DNA of 64,000 bases, from the NCBI GenBank assembly GCA_013397435.1, contig VZRG01001688.1:95662-159661 (forward strand), in the 5' to 3' direction. Each line of letters begins with the position of its first letter. The stretch's first letter is position 1. Shown one piece after another: positions 48,772-60,443 of this stretch. The position numbers and the translations under genes were made by a program. Below the pieces are notes generated by a model. It made no database searches. It was not told the DNA's origin and worked only from the letters and a program-made list of their open reading frames with translations. Origin of the DNA: Erythrocercus mccallii (Eukaryota; Chordata; Aves; Passeriformes; Dicruridae).

Positions 48772-49735
48772 TGGTGGGTTGACCCTGGCTGGATGCCAGA
48801 TGCCCACCAAAACAGCTCTAGCACTTCCACTCCTCTATGGGACAAGGGCAAAAAAAATATAACAAAAAAGCTCATGGGTTGAAGAAGGACAGGGAGAGAT
48901 CTCTCAGCAATTACTGTCATGGAAAGAACAGACTTGACTTGGGGAAATTAGCTTAATGTATTGCCAACTAAATCAGAGTAAGGTAATGAGAAATAAAACC
49001 TAAATCTTAAACCACATGCACTTCACAATTTCCTTTTTCCCAGGCTCAACTTCACTCACAAATTCTTCAGCTCCTCCACACCTCTCCAGTGGTACAGGGG
49101 AAGAGGGAATGGGAGTTGTGGTCTGTTCATCAAAAGTTGTTTCTGTTGCTCCTTTCTCTTTAGGGGAAGAACTCCTCACACTCTTCACCTGCTTCAGCAT
49201 GGAGTGTCTTCCACAAGAAACAGTCCTCCATTAACTTGTCCTCGTGGGTCCTTCCCAAAAGATGTAGTTTTTTAATGAACTTTTCCAATGTTGGAACATT
49301 CCCTGTGGTGCAGTCCTTCAGGAAAAGGCTGCTCCAGGGTGAGTCCCTCATGGGGTCACAAATCTGTCAACAAACCTGCTCCAGCATGGGCTCTTCTCTC
49401 CATAGGGCCATAGGTCCTGCCAGGAGCCTGCTTCAGCATGGGCTTCCCAGGGGCCACAGAGTCCTCTGGGCATCCACCTGCCCTGTGGGGGTTCTCCACA
49501 AGGTGTAGGCAGATCTCTTCCAACAAGTCTTTTTGCAAGGTCTCTGGATTCCAACAGACAGATTGGGATGTGAAAGCAGTAGTAAAACAAAGGAGCTATG
49601 ATACCAAAACTAAAACAGAACTAACAGAAAATGCAGGCTTTAAGCCAGTGGCATCCAATTACCTTCTCCAGCTGTCTGAGCTGGGAACCGCCAGGTTCCT
49701 CCTGGCTGCCATGTAGCCTTTTCCAATATGACAAA
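48772..49735 (-). mobile_element. Long avian LTR-type repeat with internal tandem motif
   Basis: It opens TGGTGGGTTGACCCTGGCTG and passes through CTCATGGGTTGAAGAAGGAC, GACTTGGGGAAATTAGC and AACTTCACTCACAAATTC. It then enters a region where a CTGCTCCAGCATGGG / CTTCTCTCCATAGGG / TCCTGCCAGGAG module recurs in varied form (about 49180-49510). I recognise this as a widespread bird repeat of LTR retrovirus origin. The sense strand is probably minus. Its right end is approximate and no target duplication was found. Open frames inside it on both strands come from the GC-rich module and are not genes. Confidence 0.65.
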
Positions 49736-50680
49736 GACCCATGTAACTGAGTTTGTGTTACATATATTGAATGTCAAGCAGTGTTAGCTACAAGGGCTGC
49801 CAGCCAATAAATGCAATTTACCAAGACAAAGCTGCATTTAGAAACACATATTTTTTAGAATAGGATGAAGGAGCTTGTGTTCAAATATTTCCCAAGCTAA
49901 TAGAATACGTTCCTGTCAGAGCATACTTTGCCTAAGGTAATACCACTTGTGGACATTTTCATTTGAAAACAATTCAGCTATTTTAAAGGACATATAAAGT
50001 TACCAATAGTGTGGTTAGAAATGAATAGGGATGTAGTTCTTCATATAGGAACAAGTACATCGGCAGAAACATTTGACAAAACACACTGCTAACAGTTTTA
50101 CAAGGGTCTAAAGGGAGATGGAGCAAGTTTATGGAAGAGAAATCTCTAAGATGTTAAAAAGTACACAAAAATTACATTTGGCTTAGAAAAGACGTGTCAA
50201 AGCCAACAACTGTTGATAGCTGAGAAAGTTTACAAACCCAGCCTGTTCTATGCCTCTGTGTATTCATTGTCCTTACCATAAAAACAGTTTTGGGACTAGT
50301 TGCTGAAGTTTTCCAGGTTTCTGTACCACACAGGGCTGCCAAGAGCAGAACAGTCTGTTCTCTGTCCTTTCTACTTCTTACACAGCATTTTGATTATGTT
50401 TTCACTTCAGTACTCTACACACAGTGGGTGCTACAAATTTCTGAGCAGACTTCTCTACCCACTCCTCAACCCCTGAATACAGACCACAAAGTTTAACTCA
50501 TCAATAGAAAGAAACAGACCCTCAAGAGCTCTATAATATTACAGACTTGAGATACATTTAATCAGTCATAGTAATTTTCACAAGAAAAAGAACATGCTCA
50601 ATTATTGTACAGGCCTGTACTCCAGAGAGTACTGTTTCAGGAACTGAAATTTCCAGTTCTGAGCACTGTAACTATAAACA
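49736..50680. other. Intergenic spacer; no gene seen
   Basis: About 950 bases of AT-rich sequence between an LTR-type repeat and a CR1 fragment. Nothing was recognised. Confidence 0.5.
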
Positions 50681-51090
50681 GAATCACAGAATCATTCAGG
50701 TTGGAAGGGACCATCACGGATCACCTGGTCCAACCTCCATGCTCAAGCACCGTCATCCCAGGGCACTTCGCAAAGGATTGCAACCAGGTGGTTCTTGAAT
50801 ATCTGCAGTAAGAGAGACTCTGCACCTTCCCTGGGCAATCTGTCCATGGACAGCCACCTGCATAGTAATGAAGCTCCTCCTCAATTCAGGTGGAACTTCT
50901 TGTGCATCACTTTCTGCCTCTTGTCCTACTGCTGGGCACCACTGGGAAGATGGTCTCATCCGTGCTCCTGACACCCTCCCTTGGTGAGATCCCCTCTCAG
51001 TCATTTCTTCTTGAGTCTGAACAAGCCCAGCTCTCTCAGTCTTTCCTCATTAGAGAGATGCTCCAGCCCCTTAATCATCTAACCTATGTT
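50681..51090 (-). mobile_element. CR1 LINE 3' fragment, minus strand
   Basis: The plus strand starts AATCACAGAATCATTCAGG, then TTGGAAGGGACCATCACGG and CACCTGGTCCAACCTCC, the reverse complement of a CR1 3' terminus. Moving right come the untranslated region and the end of the RT gene (CCCAGCTCTCTCAGTCTTTC corresponds to an ERLRELGLF-type motif on the minus strand). The copy stops near 51090, so it is a 5'-truncated insertion of about 410 bases. Confidence 0.88.
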
Positions 51091-51568
51091 AGCAAGTACA
51101 GAAAAGTTCCCAGTAGGTGGTACCAGGTCATCCTCACTCAGACCATGATACAGAATATTCCTTAAATGAGTCAAAATCAGAGTTTTGAAATAACCATTCA
51201 GACATTTGACCTAAATACTTAAGTCTACAAATGAAGCAGATTAAACTGCAGATCTTTAAAGCATTATTAAATCTTTCAGCATTCAAGGGTTCCACAGTTA
51301 TAACTTGCTTTGCCTTCCTTGCTCTGTCTTGAAATTCTGTGTTATGCACAAATCTTAAGGCACTTGGGTTTGTGTTTTTGGGAAACATGCAAACCAGACC
51401 TTCTCCTGGACTGCTGGTATTATTGACAGCACTACACGACCCCTCACTTGAATATCTGTCAAATGTGCTGTTCATTCTAACAGAAAGATGTCAGAGAGAG
51501 CTTCTAAGACATCATTACTTAAAAATGAAACATGTATTATCTGTTAAAGAGAAAGAACAAAGTTCTCC

Positions 51569-52137
51569 ATAGCTGCACTGGGTTTTGCTCAATAAGGCTA
51601 ATTTTCTACCTAGTAGCTTTTATGGTTCTATGTTTTAGATAGGTGCTGAAAACAGAGTTGAACACATCAATGTGTTTTAGATGCTGCTGAATAGTGCTTG
51701 AATAATATAAGTCCTCTTCTGTTTCTCATGGTGCTTGGCCAATGAGCAGGAGGGGAGTGCACAAAAGGGAAGGGACACAGCGGTACAGCTGACCCCAACT
51801 GACCAAAACAATATTCCATATTGTATGGCATCATATTCAGCATATAAAGGTGAGGGGAAAAAAAAGGAGAAGGGGCTTGGGCATTTGGAGTTACAGTACT
51901 TGTCTTCCCAAGCAATCATTACACATGATGAAACCCTGCTTTCCCACAGAAAATTGAACATCTGCCTGCTGAAGCTTTGTTTGCACACACAGTTTTTGCT
52001 TTACCTACCACACTGTCTTTGTCTCAACCCACAAGTTTTCTCACTTTTATCCTTCCAACTCTCTCCCCATGCCACTGCAGGGAACTGAGCAAGATCGACT
52101 GTCTGGCTCAGCCGTCTGCCAGGACAAACCCACAACA
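51569..52137 (+). mobile_element. Solo LTR, same type as 4359 and 29913 but plus orientation
   Basis: In plus orientation the landmarks of the 4359 copy recur: CTAATTTTCTACCTAGTAGC near 51600, GTTCTATGTTTTAG, a GCTTGGCCAATGAGC stretch, CAGCTGACCCCAACTGACC near 51787, a TATA-like CATATAAAGG at 51841-51850, CAACCCACAAGTTTTCTCAC near 52026, and a CA-type end CAACA at 52137. The CCAAT and TATA spacing fits a retroviral promoter. No gag, pol or env sequence was seen beside it. The left end is estimated. Confidence 0.72.
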
Positions 52138-54659
52138 ATAGTTCAAACATTCTTGCTGTCTAACTTTGCAGCAATTATATGTCAAATCTTCTATTTTCAA
52201 ACAGATGAAGTCTGTCCTGCCAATTTTTCTAATTCAGTCTGACTACAGAGAAGCCACTCACAGACAAGTCCAGAGAAAGAAAATGACCTGGTGAGATTTC
52301 TCTAAAAAGTCAGAGATCCTTGACAAATGGGTAATTGAGTTTATCTTGCTAAGAATCTCTTTCTGTGTGCAAGATGAATCCAAATAGTAAGCAGGAGGAC
52401 ATGCACTAGGTAGATATGTTTTGCCTGTTAATTGCCAGACATTCAGGCCTTGAGCATATCTGACAGACCACATGGATTTATCATCCAGACAGTGTGTGCT
52501 TGCAATGCTGTATAACATTAAGAATCAAGATGCAGCACCTTGATTCCACTGGGACAATAACTGATATGAAAACCAGGAGCAATATAAATCCCAAAAAGAA
52601 GAACAGTAAAACCAAAGAAACACAGATGATACTTTCTGTCAGCACACCAGAAAGGAAGGGATTTTCTTCAAGAAAGGCAGTAGGATTGGGAGTGGAAGTG
52701 GCTTTCTCTCACAGGTAAAGAGGCAGAAATAGCACAGGAACTCCTACTACAGGGTGATAAGTATACAGTCAGCCCTGATGTTTACTTATGATCATTGGAT
52801 GGAATTCGGGGCTCCTGTGGTTTTGCAAAAGAGTCATGATTAAAGCCCTTTGAAGGATTTGCATATGGCTAAGACTTCAAGGTATGCCTCAAAAGAACAA
52901 GAGCAGCGGTCTGGCAGTTCAGAGGAACTGGCTGCCAGGACTGTACATACACTGGCCATTATTTCCTCCAAATATATGGCACTCTAGAGAGCCGAATATT
53001 GTGCGATAGACTTCTCATCTTTAATACAGGTAATGACTCTAGTGGGTTTATCTCTAAGTGTACTTTTCTCCCACATAATTTTATCAGTCCCATTCAAGCA
53101 TTTACATATATATTTAAGAATGTAACACCCCTATGTGAGGAAGAAGTAGCCCTGGGCCCCTTCTTAAGAAAAGAGACAACATAGCCCAAAGAGCGTGAAA
53201 CTACTACTCTAAATCAGGTAAATGATGCCTGGATGAGCAGGGATCTGAACAAAATACTCCAATATCACACTTCAGTGTTTTAATCACATATTTTCTTTTG
53301 TTCAACAGAGAACAAGATGACAAACAGAACAAGACACAGAGCACAAAGATAGAAAATGAGGATGTATTGGAGGCTCAGTAACAACTTTGCCACATCCACT
53401 TACAGTGTGCATATTTCCACCCTGGGTAGCACTGCTTCATACAGAGGTTTAAAAAAAAAAAAAAAAAAGAAGGAAATTTTAAGAAGGCAGGTAAGAGTTT
53501 TCTTTCAAATCACCATTCAGACAGCACTAGCCAGGTATGAACAATGGTGAGAAGAATAAGAAGGCATAACCACCACATAAAGTGAGGCAAAAATATATCT
53601 GTACTGCTGACTGAAATAATTCTGAAATAGGAAGCCCATAGCTATGTACCTAAGGCAGTTTTTCTAGAGCCTCAAGCCCGTTTCCTTTTGCATGATGAGT
53701 GTCAGCCTTTGAACTACATGGGCAACATCTAGTGTTAGCTGAGGCACACTACATTTTCTGGCATCTCCGTGAATGGTTGAACATCTGGATTACAGACAAT
53801 CAATGACTATGTAAGTGTTTCCTTGAAAACTCTTGGTCAGGTCAAGAGGATGTATCCCAGAGATCAGACAGGCATTGCCACAAAAGGCATACATCATGTA
53901 TTTGCTTCCCTTTTCTCAATGCTTGACTGCTGTAATTCTGTCCATTTTGAACTTACAAATAAACAGTTTGGAACCTTAAGAAAGCAGGCTAAAGGTACAG
54001 TATCAATTCAGAACTGATGTGTTTTAGACAAACAAGTTTCTAATACACATGGGTATCCCTGTATCTGCTCTGGGAGTCATCTAGCAGTCATTCAGCAAGC
54101 TGCAGATTGTTCACAAGCTAATGAGTAAGCTAAGAAAAAGATGCTGTCATTTGCTTCCACGGGGCTCTGTGCAAGGTGCTGGTGGCTACTGCTGCATCAT
54201 GAGGTCAGACAAGCTATTAGATCCAGGTGTCATGTTAGCCCTCTTAACTGCATCACCTGCAGTTTTTCCTTCCATGCTGGACTTTCAAAGACAGAAGTAC
54301 AGTTATGTTTCTTGGGTTTAGCAACTTAGAGCTGGTTTCAGCAAAGGAAGCTTTAAGGTAAGTTTGATACTCTTTTTGCCCTGGCCTGTACTCTTCCTAT
54401 GACTCAAATCCAAGTAGCCAACAATAAAAATCACTTGTCTTTTTGTCATTCTACTGGGAAAATGTCTAGTGCTATAGGTATGTGAAGGTAAGAGCATCTC
54501 TCCAATTAAGCTTCATCAAGGACCTATTCAGTCCAAAAGGGAAAATAAATGAAAGGGGAAGTGATAAGCAAGAACACACAAAGACAAACCTGACAGACAA
54601 CAGATAAGCGAGATGATGCTAAGGATTAAAAGTTTCTAGTTATTAATTGATGATTGAAA
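52138..54659. other. Intergenic; no gene seen
   Basis: About 2.5 kb with short open frames only. It contains an A18 run at 53451-53468 followed by a GA-rich patch, without a recognisable retroposon body upstream. Confidence 0.5.
53451..53468. repeat. Poly(A) run of 18
   Basis: Eighteen consecutive A residues after CAGAGGTTT. It could be the tail of a small retroposed sequence, but no parent was recognised. Confidence 0.85.
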
Positions 54660-55035
54660 GAAACTTCCAGGCCCAGCTTTGGAGATGGCCACCTTCATAA
54701 CTGGTAAGAAAGGGGAGAAAAAGAGGGCTATGAGCATTTGAAATATTTAGGGGGAGAGGTATAGTGACTAAGAAAAATTTACACAAGAATGTTTAGTGAA
54801 AGGGGATTGGGGAGAAACAAGGAAAGGGAGTAGACAAGGAGTGGTATAAAATGGACTGTTTTGCTAGTCTGTACACTTGTCTGAACCCACCTTGCGCCTG
54901 ATCAATCAAGTTGGTCCTATCACCTTTATTAAATCTTCCCTTAAATATAGGGAGTGGTGGTCTTTGCCACCAGCCACCATGATAAGAACAGTGGGCATCC
55001 TGACAAGCAGTAACTGTAGGGAGAACAAAGCAGGT
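54660..55035 (+). mobile_element. Candidate LTR 3' part, plus orientation
   Basis: A purine-rich stretch (AGGAAAGGGAGTAGACAAGG near 54819) leads to TATAAA at 54845-54850. About 45 bases on come CCTTGCGCCTGATCAATC and a TTTATTAAATC poly(A)-like site near 54925. The layout resembles U3-R-U5 of a bird retroviral LTR. Neither end nor a target duplication could be defined, and it abuts the well-defined LTR at 55043. Confidence 0.35.
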
Positions 55036-55042
55036 GAGGGGC

Positions 55043-55688
55043 TGTCTTGGTTTAGGGCAAATTTGGGAGGAAACCTCCCAAGGGGTTCCTCTGGAAAGCA
55101 AAACCCAAACAGCCCTTCCCCCCTGCCAGCCCAGGAAAAGGAACTTCCTTAGATAAAAGTGGAAAAAGCTATTTATTTAACAAAGATACCTACAAGTACA
55201 AAGAATGAATAATATAAAACAATAAAATGAATAATGAAACAATAAAACCTCTTGCTGCTCTGAAGAGAGATGGCAAACTGAGAAACTCCTTGCCGTGGTG
55301 TAGCTCAGTCTCTCAGTCCCTCTGGAGGTTCAGGCCCAGGGGGCCACGGCTGCGAGCCCTTGGTGCTCCTCTGGGTTTTCAGTCCAGAGCAGATTTAAAC
55401 GGTCTCAAGAAAAGGAAGAAAAAAACCAGTCCAGGGTTTCTCCTCTGCCCCAGCTAGCTAAAACTAACTAAAAGCACAGGAGATCTCCGCCGCTGTCCCT
55501 GTCGCCAGGAACACACAGTCCAGAGTGAGGAATGCCAGGGGAGTCAGGCAGTTCTCTCAAAACAAACTCTGCGCTTCTTCTTTCCCTGGTTCATGCTCAG
55601 AATCAGTCTTAAAGGTACAGGACTCAGTATACAGCATTAACAGAACAGACGACTGGGGATACAGGCATCATAAAGTCACCCTACAACA
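55043..55688 (-). mobile_element. Solo LTR (646 bp) with perfect 5-bp target duplication
   Basis: The element begins TGTCTTGGTTTAGGG and ends CACCCTACAACA, giving TG...CA termini. GGGGC precedes it (55038-55042) and follows it directly (55689-55693), a 5-bp target-site duplication. On the minus strand a poly(A) signal reads TTAAATAAATAG near 55170, and the U3-like part lies to the right, so the insertion is in minus orientation. GC-rich segments inside (55310-55380 and 55480-55510) fit a promoter/U5 region. No internal genes remain, so two LTRs have recombined to one. The start TGTCTTGGTTT is one I associate with songbird retroviral LTRs. Confidence 0.87.
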
Positions 55689-55849
55689 GGGGCTCAGCTC
55701 CATCTGCTGGAGTGAGATCTCAAGTCACAGGCACATGTGCATGGCACCATTTACAGGGGTGGAGGAGGGTCTGCATCTTCTGCCAACCCATGGTGTGCAG
55801 GTGTGGGGCAAACCTCAAAGCTGACCCATCAGCAAGTATAAGGTGCTGG

Positions 55850-56257
55850 TGTTAGCATCGGCCGGATATATAGGAGCAGCTATATGTCAGTGCTTTATTA
55901 AGTGTGCGGGGGCAGGGGGGTCTGAGAACCCAAATCTCATGCCCACTGGATGTACAAATGCTTATGATTCTTATAGTCTGATATATGCGTAGATCATACG
56001 TAAATCAATATCTTACTCAATATTTTCCTTAAATAATAATTAGCTGATTCTGGTTACTATTACAAAATCACACTCTGCCCCCTTCTCTGATTTAGTGCGT
56101 AGTTTTAGGTTACACTTGGTTTGGTAAAGACAATCCCCTTTAATTATCCCAGATCTGGCTACAGTAAAGCTGAGATCTTGTTCCAAGATCTGGTTATCTT
56201 GTACTTTGTTCTAGCTACCACTACTTTTATAATTTCAGACAGGATTTTAACCCTACA
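55850..56257 (-). mobile_element. Second LTR, different family, minus orientation
   Basis: This block starts TGTTAGCATCGGCCGG and ends TTTTAACCCTACA. It contains AATAAA on the minus strand at 55894-55899, near its left end as expected for R-U5, and characteristic phrases such as GTGTGCGGGGGCAGGGGGG, TAGATCATACGTAAATC and ACACTCTGCCCCC. I recognise these as a bird ERVK-like LTR. It lies 161 bases from the LTR at 55043 and points the same way, but the two sequences are not alike, so they are separate insertions. No target duplication was identified and the ends are estimates. Confidence 0.68.
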
Positions 56258-59085
56258 CTATCACTGGGTGTGAGCAGAGGTACCAAGCAGGCAGAGGAGC
56301 AGTGCTGGTAACAGAGAGGACCTGTGGGATCAGCATGTAAGTTCTCGATCCATTAACTGTATGAAATTGTGAGTAGGAGACTTGTGAAGCATGCAAAAGG
56401 ATTCAGGATTCAAGTGGGAGTGGTGGATAGACAGAGGGGTGGGCCATGCTGATTGTGTGCAGCAAGGCAGAGGTGCTAAAGAGACCTCTAATGCATTAGG
56501 TTTCTCCACACACAGAACAGACATAAACACCTCCAGTTGTACAGCACACTTAGTCTGCATAAAAAAAAAATCAGAACGGACACATTAAGAAATGCAGTTG
56601 CCAAACTGCAAATATGAAGAACTTTTAAAACAAATTTGCGTTTTAATGAAATTCAGGTGAAAGAAGTTCCATGTAAAGCTTGAACATGTTACCAGAGGAA
56701 ACAGACTATACTAAACAGATAAATTCAGTAAAGCACTGGGTATTTAAAGAATATTTAGCTTCTTTCTAGCAGCTGCCATTGAAATTTTGCAAGTTTTTTT
56801 TTGTCAATCTTCAGGCTGTAAACCAATCTCAGTATTTCATCATTGACATCATAATTCCTGGGCAATTTATTGTGTACTCATTCACAGTGGTACACCTAAA
56901 CACTTCATGGATTATCAGTTTCCATTCCTGCTGCCTAAGTGATGAACTGTTGAGACAGTATTTGCCAGCTCTTCTGCAAACTGCTCTACTTGCCTAATTT
57001 CCTTTATAGCCACTCAGTTCCTCAGCTAAAAAAAAAAAAAAAAAAAAAAAGTTGTTTCCAAATTTCAGTCTTACCATGGAAAATAACTCCAAGACTGCAG
57101 CTTTACCTCCAAGCAGATAATGGACAAGTACACCCACAATAATAAATAAACAAACAGTGCAATGAATTCTGCTGAGTATAGTACTTTGAGTGTGTGTAAG
57201 CGTCCATACATCCAGACAATTTAGGCATCAAGCTTGAAAAAGCTTGAGCAAACTTGAAGAGGCTCTTCTGCCAGCCCATGATCATTTGGTAAAGTATGAA
57301 TGCATCCTAGGCAATGTTTGGTGATTTCTATTGCAAACAGTATGAACAAACTTCACCAGAGTGACACTGGTCCCAAGACACCTTCTAGAGGATAAGTTCC
57401 TTTGCCAAGTAGTACTTTGATTACTATATTCTGGTTCCACAGGTAGCAGTGCCAGCTAACAACACTGCAAAAAACCCAAGTAGCAGTGTGTGGCATTTAA
57501 GAAGCTGGCACTCCTGTTGTAGGCAAAGCAGCCTGTATACATACATATCTCACAGGAGCCTGGGTTTGGGATGTCTACGTAGCAATGAAGTTCCCCAGCA
57601 TGGCTGCGGTGTTTGCACAGCAGCAAAGTTCTCAGAAACATTAAGTCCCCAAGACAGAGAGAAGGCTGCTGTACTTGCACATCTTTTTGCCTTCCATTCC
57701 AGGGCAGGAGACTGATATTCAGGATTCTTGTTGCTTGTAGCATTTCTGTTCCAGTACTTTTAAAGGCCTTGTCCATTTTATCCACTTAGGTGTGAGTTTA
57801 TATCCTTGAAGCAATATTGGCATATAATTATCCAGTTTGCTGCAAAAGTCCAGCACAAAACTTCATGTGCCTTCCACATATAACTGAGATCCAAACCCAC
57901 CACTGGAAGATATCAGAGAATTGCTTTGCCTGCTACCAAGCTCTGGGATGGGCCAAGTGAGTTTATACTTATAACATTCCACTACATTAAAATCGGACAT
58001 ATGAAATGCATTTCCTGGGATGACCTAAAAAGCCAGGAGGAAAATCACAATCTGTGACTGCATGCAGCTGCACATCTACTGCAATGCTACTTGAAAAGAG
58101 AGAGCCTTACTTTATTCTAGTGCTAATCTAAACATAATCAAAATATCTGATTACTATTATTACTTTAAAAAGGCCACCTCCATAGAGAGGATGTCCGCGT
58201 AGCCAACTTTTCAGAGGGGGTTAACAGGCCACCAGGAGGAGCTCTGGTTCCAAATCCTCTAGCAGAGAGCTTAAAACATGTCTTAGGCAACATTTTCATC
58301 TCAGAGCTCCATTTTTGGTTGGGACTCCAGAAGCAGTTCCTCCACTGGGTGTCCATGAGTTGAAAGCTGGTCGTCTGACCTCCTGCTGGTACTACCCAAA
58401 TGCTACTGGGTGGGGGGAGCAGAGAGGACAGTCAGCAATGACTGGTCTGGAAGAAAAAGTGAGGGAGTGGAACCACTAGCTTAGTTCACAGGTATCAACC
58501 TAAGTTCATGAGCCCCTCAAAACTATCTTTATTTGATTACTTTGCAGAAAGACTGCCAGGATGCAGTCTCTGTAGTCACACAGTCCATCACAGTTTAAGC
58601 ACATTTCAATTTCTCTGACAGTCATGCACCTGGAAACAGGCTACAAAATTAGTTACACCACCAGAACTGAATTATCCACAGTGCTACTTCAGGCCTCTGT
58701 TATGTCAGAGCATTTTATAAGCACTCTTTCCTCATGCCAGCCTAAGAAAAACAGTGATGGCTGTTTCACTCAACCCAGTTACCCCATAGAAATGAAGCTC
58801 AAGAGTCACCATGGAGGAGAAAACAAAGAGAAAAGGCAGCCTGGGCCAATTTTACACAGCAGCCTCATAATGGAGAAAAGAAACAAAAACTGCTTCAACC
58901 ACTTTCTCCCAGTGCTTGAAGTGTTCTTTGGACCTGTGCCACATTTCTGTCATGCAGGACAGAGGATAGGGGGAGGAGAAGCCATACCAAGGCACAGATT
59001 AGCAATTGCAGTACACACTCTGGTGTGACAGTTGTGGCGGCCAGATGTGCTGGTCAATAGGCAAGTATGTATGTGAGGAGGATGA
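56258..59085. other. Intergenic; no gene supported
   Basis: About 2.8 kb includes an A23 run at 57028-57050 and several open frames (56779-56997 +, 57456-57785 -, 58624-59028 +), none with a recognisable domain or splice context. Confidence 0.5.
57028..57050. repeat. Poly(A) run of 23
   Basis: Twenty-three consecutive A residues between CTCAGCT and GTTGTTTCC. No SINE or processed pseudogene body was recognised upstream. Confidence 0.88.
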
Positions 59086-59332
59086 GACATCAGAACAGGC
59101 TGTTCAGAGAAGCTGTAGATGGCCCATCCCTGGAAGTGTTCAAGGGGGAGCTTTGAGCAACCTGGTCTAGTGGAACGTTGTTGCTGTCCCCACCCACAGT
59201 AATGGGGTTGGAATCAGATGAACTTTTAAGGTCCCTTCCAAACCAAACCAAACCAAACCAAACCAAACCAAACCAAACCAAACCAAACCAAACCAAACCA
59301 AACCAAACCAAACCAAACCATTCTACGATCCT
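59086..59332 (+). mobile_element. CR1 LINE 3' fragment carrying an expanded pentamer array
   Basis: The phrases CAGGCTGTTCAGAGAAGCTG, GGCCCATCCCTGGAAGTG, CAACCTGGTCTAGTGG and ACTTTTAAGGTCCCTTCC follow the CR1 3' untranslated end in order. The expected CCAACCCAAACCATTCTATGA junction is replaced by 16 copies of AACCA (59241-59320) before TTCTACGATCC resumes the tail. It is a severely truncated copy. Confidence 0.9.
59241..59320. repeat. (AACCA)16 pentanucleotide microsatellite
   Basis: Sixteen perfect tandem AACCA units (80 bp) sit in the 3' end of a CR1 LINE, grown from its CCAAACCA sequence. All frames through it stay open and give repetitive peptides on both strands, which are not genes. 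Confidence 0.97.
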
Positions 59333-60430
59333 GTGTGCCCAGTTTGTCAGGCCTGCAGTACATTTTTGTAAATAACCTACACTTCATACAATCTGCTCCC
59401 TTCAGGTCACATTCAGGTCAAAGAAAACAAGCTCCAGCCCCACCAGATCTATGACCAGTGAAAGATCAACCAGAGAGGGAGACAAGGGGAACACATCATC
59501 AGCCTGGCTGCTGTGAAAGCCAAGGAAGCCAGATAGCATTCAGGAACTCAAAAACTTGCAGTATTATGTGTAAGAAGGAATATACAATGAAATGGTGCTG
59601 TCTTCTACTCTAGCCCAGATACATTTCATTCCTCACAATGTTGCTGCTAACTGTGACACTTAGCCTCTCCTTTCTCTGTTTTCCTCAGCAAATGGAGGCT
59701 GTGTTCAGGTTCAGTTCTTCTGGAAGATGGACTGAAATTTGAGATCAAGAGATGAAAACCTGTTAGGAAACCTGGAACCTTTGTTGTTCCTCCTCTAATG
59801 TGCTATAGAAGGCTATGAAAAAGAACTACTTTTTACAGGCATGTGGAAGCATTGAAGTATGTGTAAAGGCATAGGAAAGGAAACCTGAAGGTTTATTGTC
59901 TCACTGGGGCAAGTGACTACTATGTTTCCAAGTTACTGAGCTCAACACACTGGCTCCAAGTTCACCCATGGGTGAAACTTAAGAGATCTTCCCAGGCAGT
60001 GAAACCCTGTTAAGAGATGGGAGTGAAATATTGCTCACAAATTGAGTTAATGGTGATCACAAAAGGATGTCCTATACAAATACAGAAAATACATCACCAC
60101 TTCCAAGTTTCTTTACATTCAACAGTCAACACACATCTACTTCACACAGACAGCAAAGGACTTAAAACAATTTGGAAAGTCTGAGCAATGAGATCAGTAA
60201 AAAACTTGAAAGTATTTTCTAGAATTAAGTCTTGATTGTGCAAATCACCACTTGAGAACTTATTTTGGAAGACTCCAACATTATGATTTGTGAAGTTCCC
60301 ACTGAATTGTTTTTTTTTCTTAAATGTACATTGGTTTGCACTTATAAGACTTGCCTGGCCACTCAAGGTTTATGGGGACCCATCTTAAATAGCACCAAAC
60401 AGACAGCAGAAACATTCAGTTCACAAGTCT
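59333..60430. other. Intergenic; no gene seen
   Basis: About 1.1 kb with no recognised repeat or exon. It may be the region just past the 3' end of a minus-strand gene. Confidence 0.45.
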
Positions 60431-60437
60431 TCATTGT

Positions 60438-60443
60438 TTTATT
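60438..60443 (-). terminator. Possible polyadenylation signal for the minus-strand candidate exon
   Basis: TTTATT on the plus strand reads AATAAA on the minus strand (GAATAAAACAATG), about 500 bases past the stop at 60940. It would give a 3' UTR of ordinary length if the exon is real. Confidence 0.35.

Noticed and set aside
55227..55457. 76-codon open frame with Arg/Pro-rich sequence
   Set aside because: It lies wholly within the solo LTR at 55043-55688.
57028..57050. Poly(A) run as a sign of a processed pseudogene
   Set aside because: No coding remnant was recognised in the preceding kilobase.
59090..59375. Open frames encoding repetitive KPNQT or FGLVW peptides on the two strands
   Set aside because: They are produced by the (AACCA)16 array, which lacks stops in every frame.
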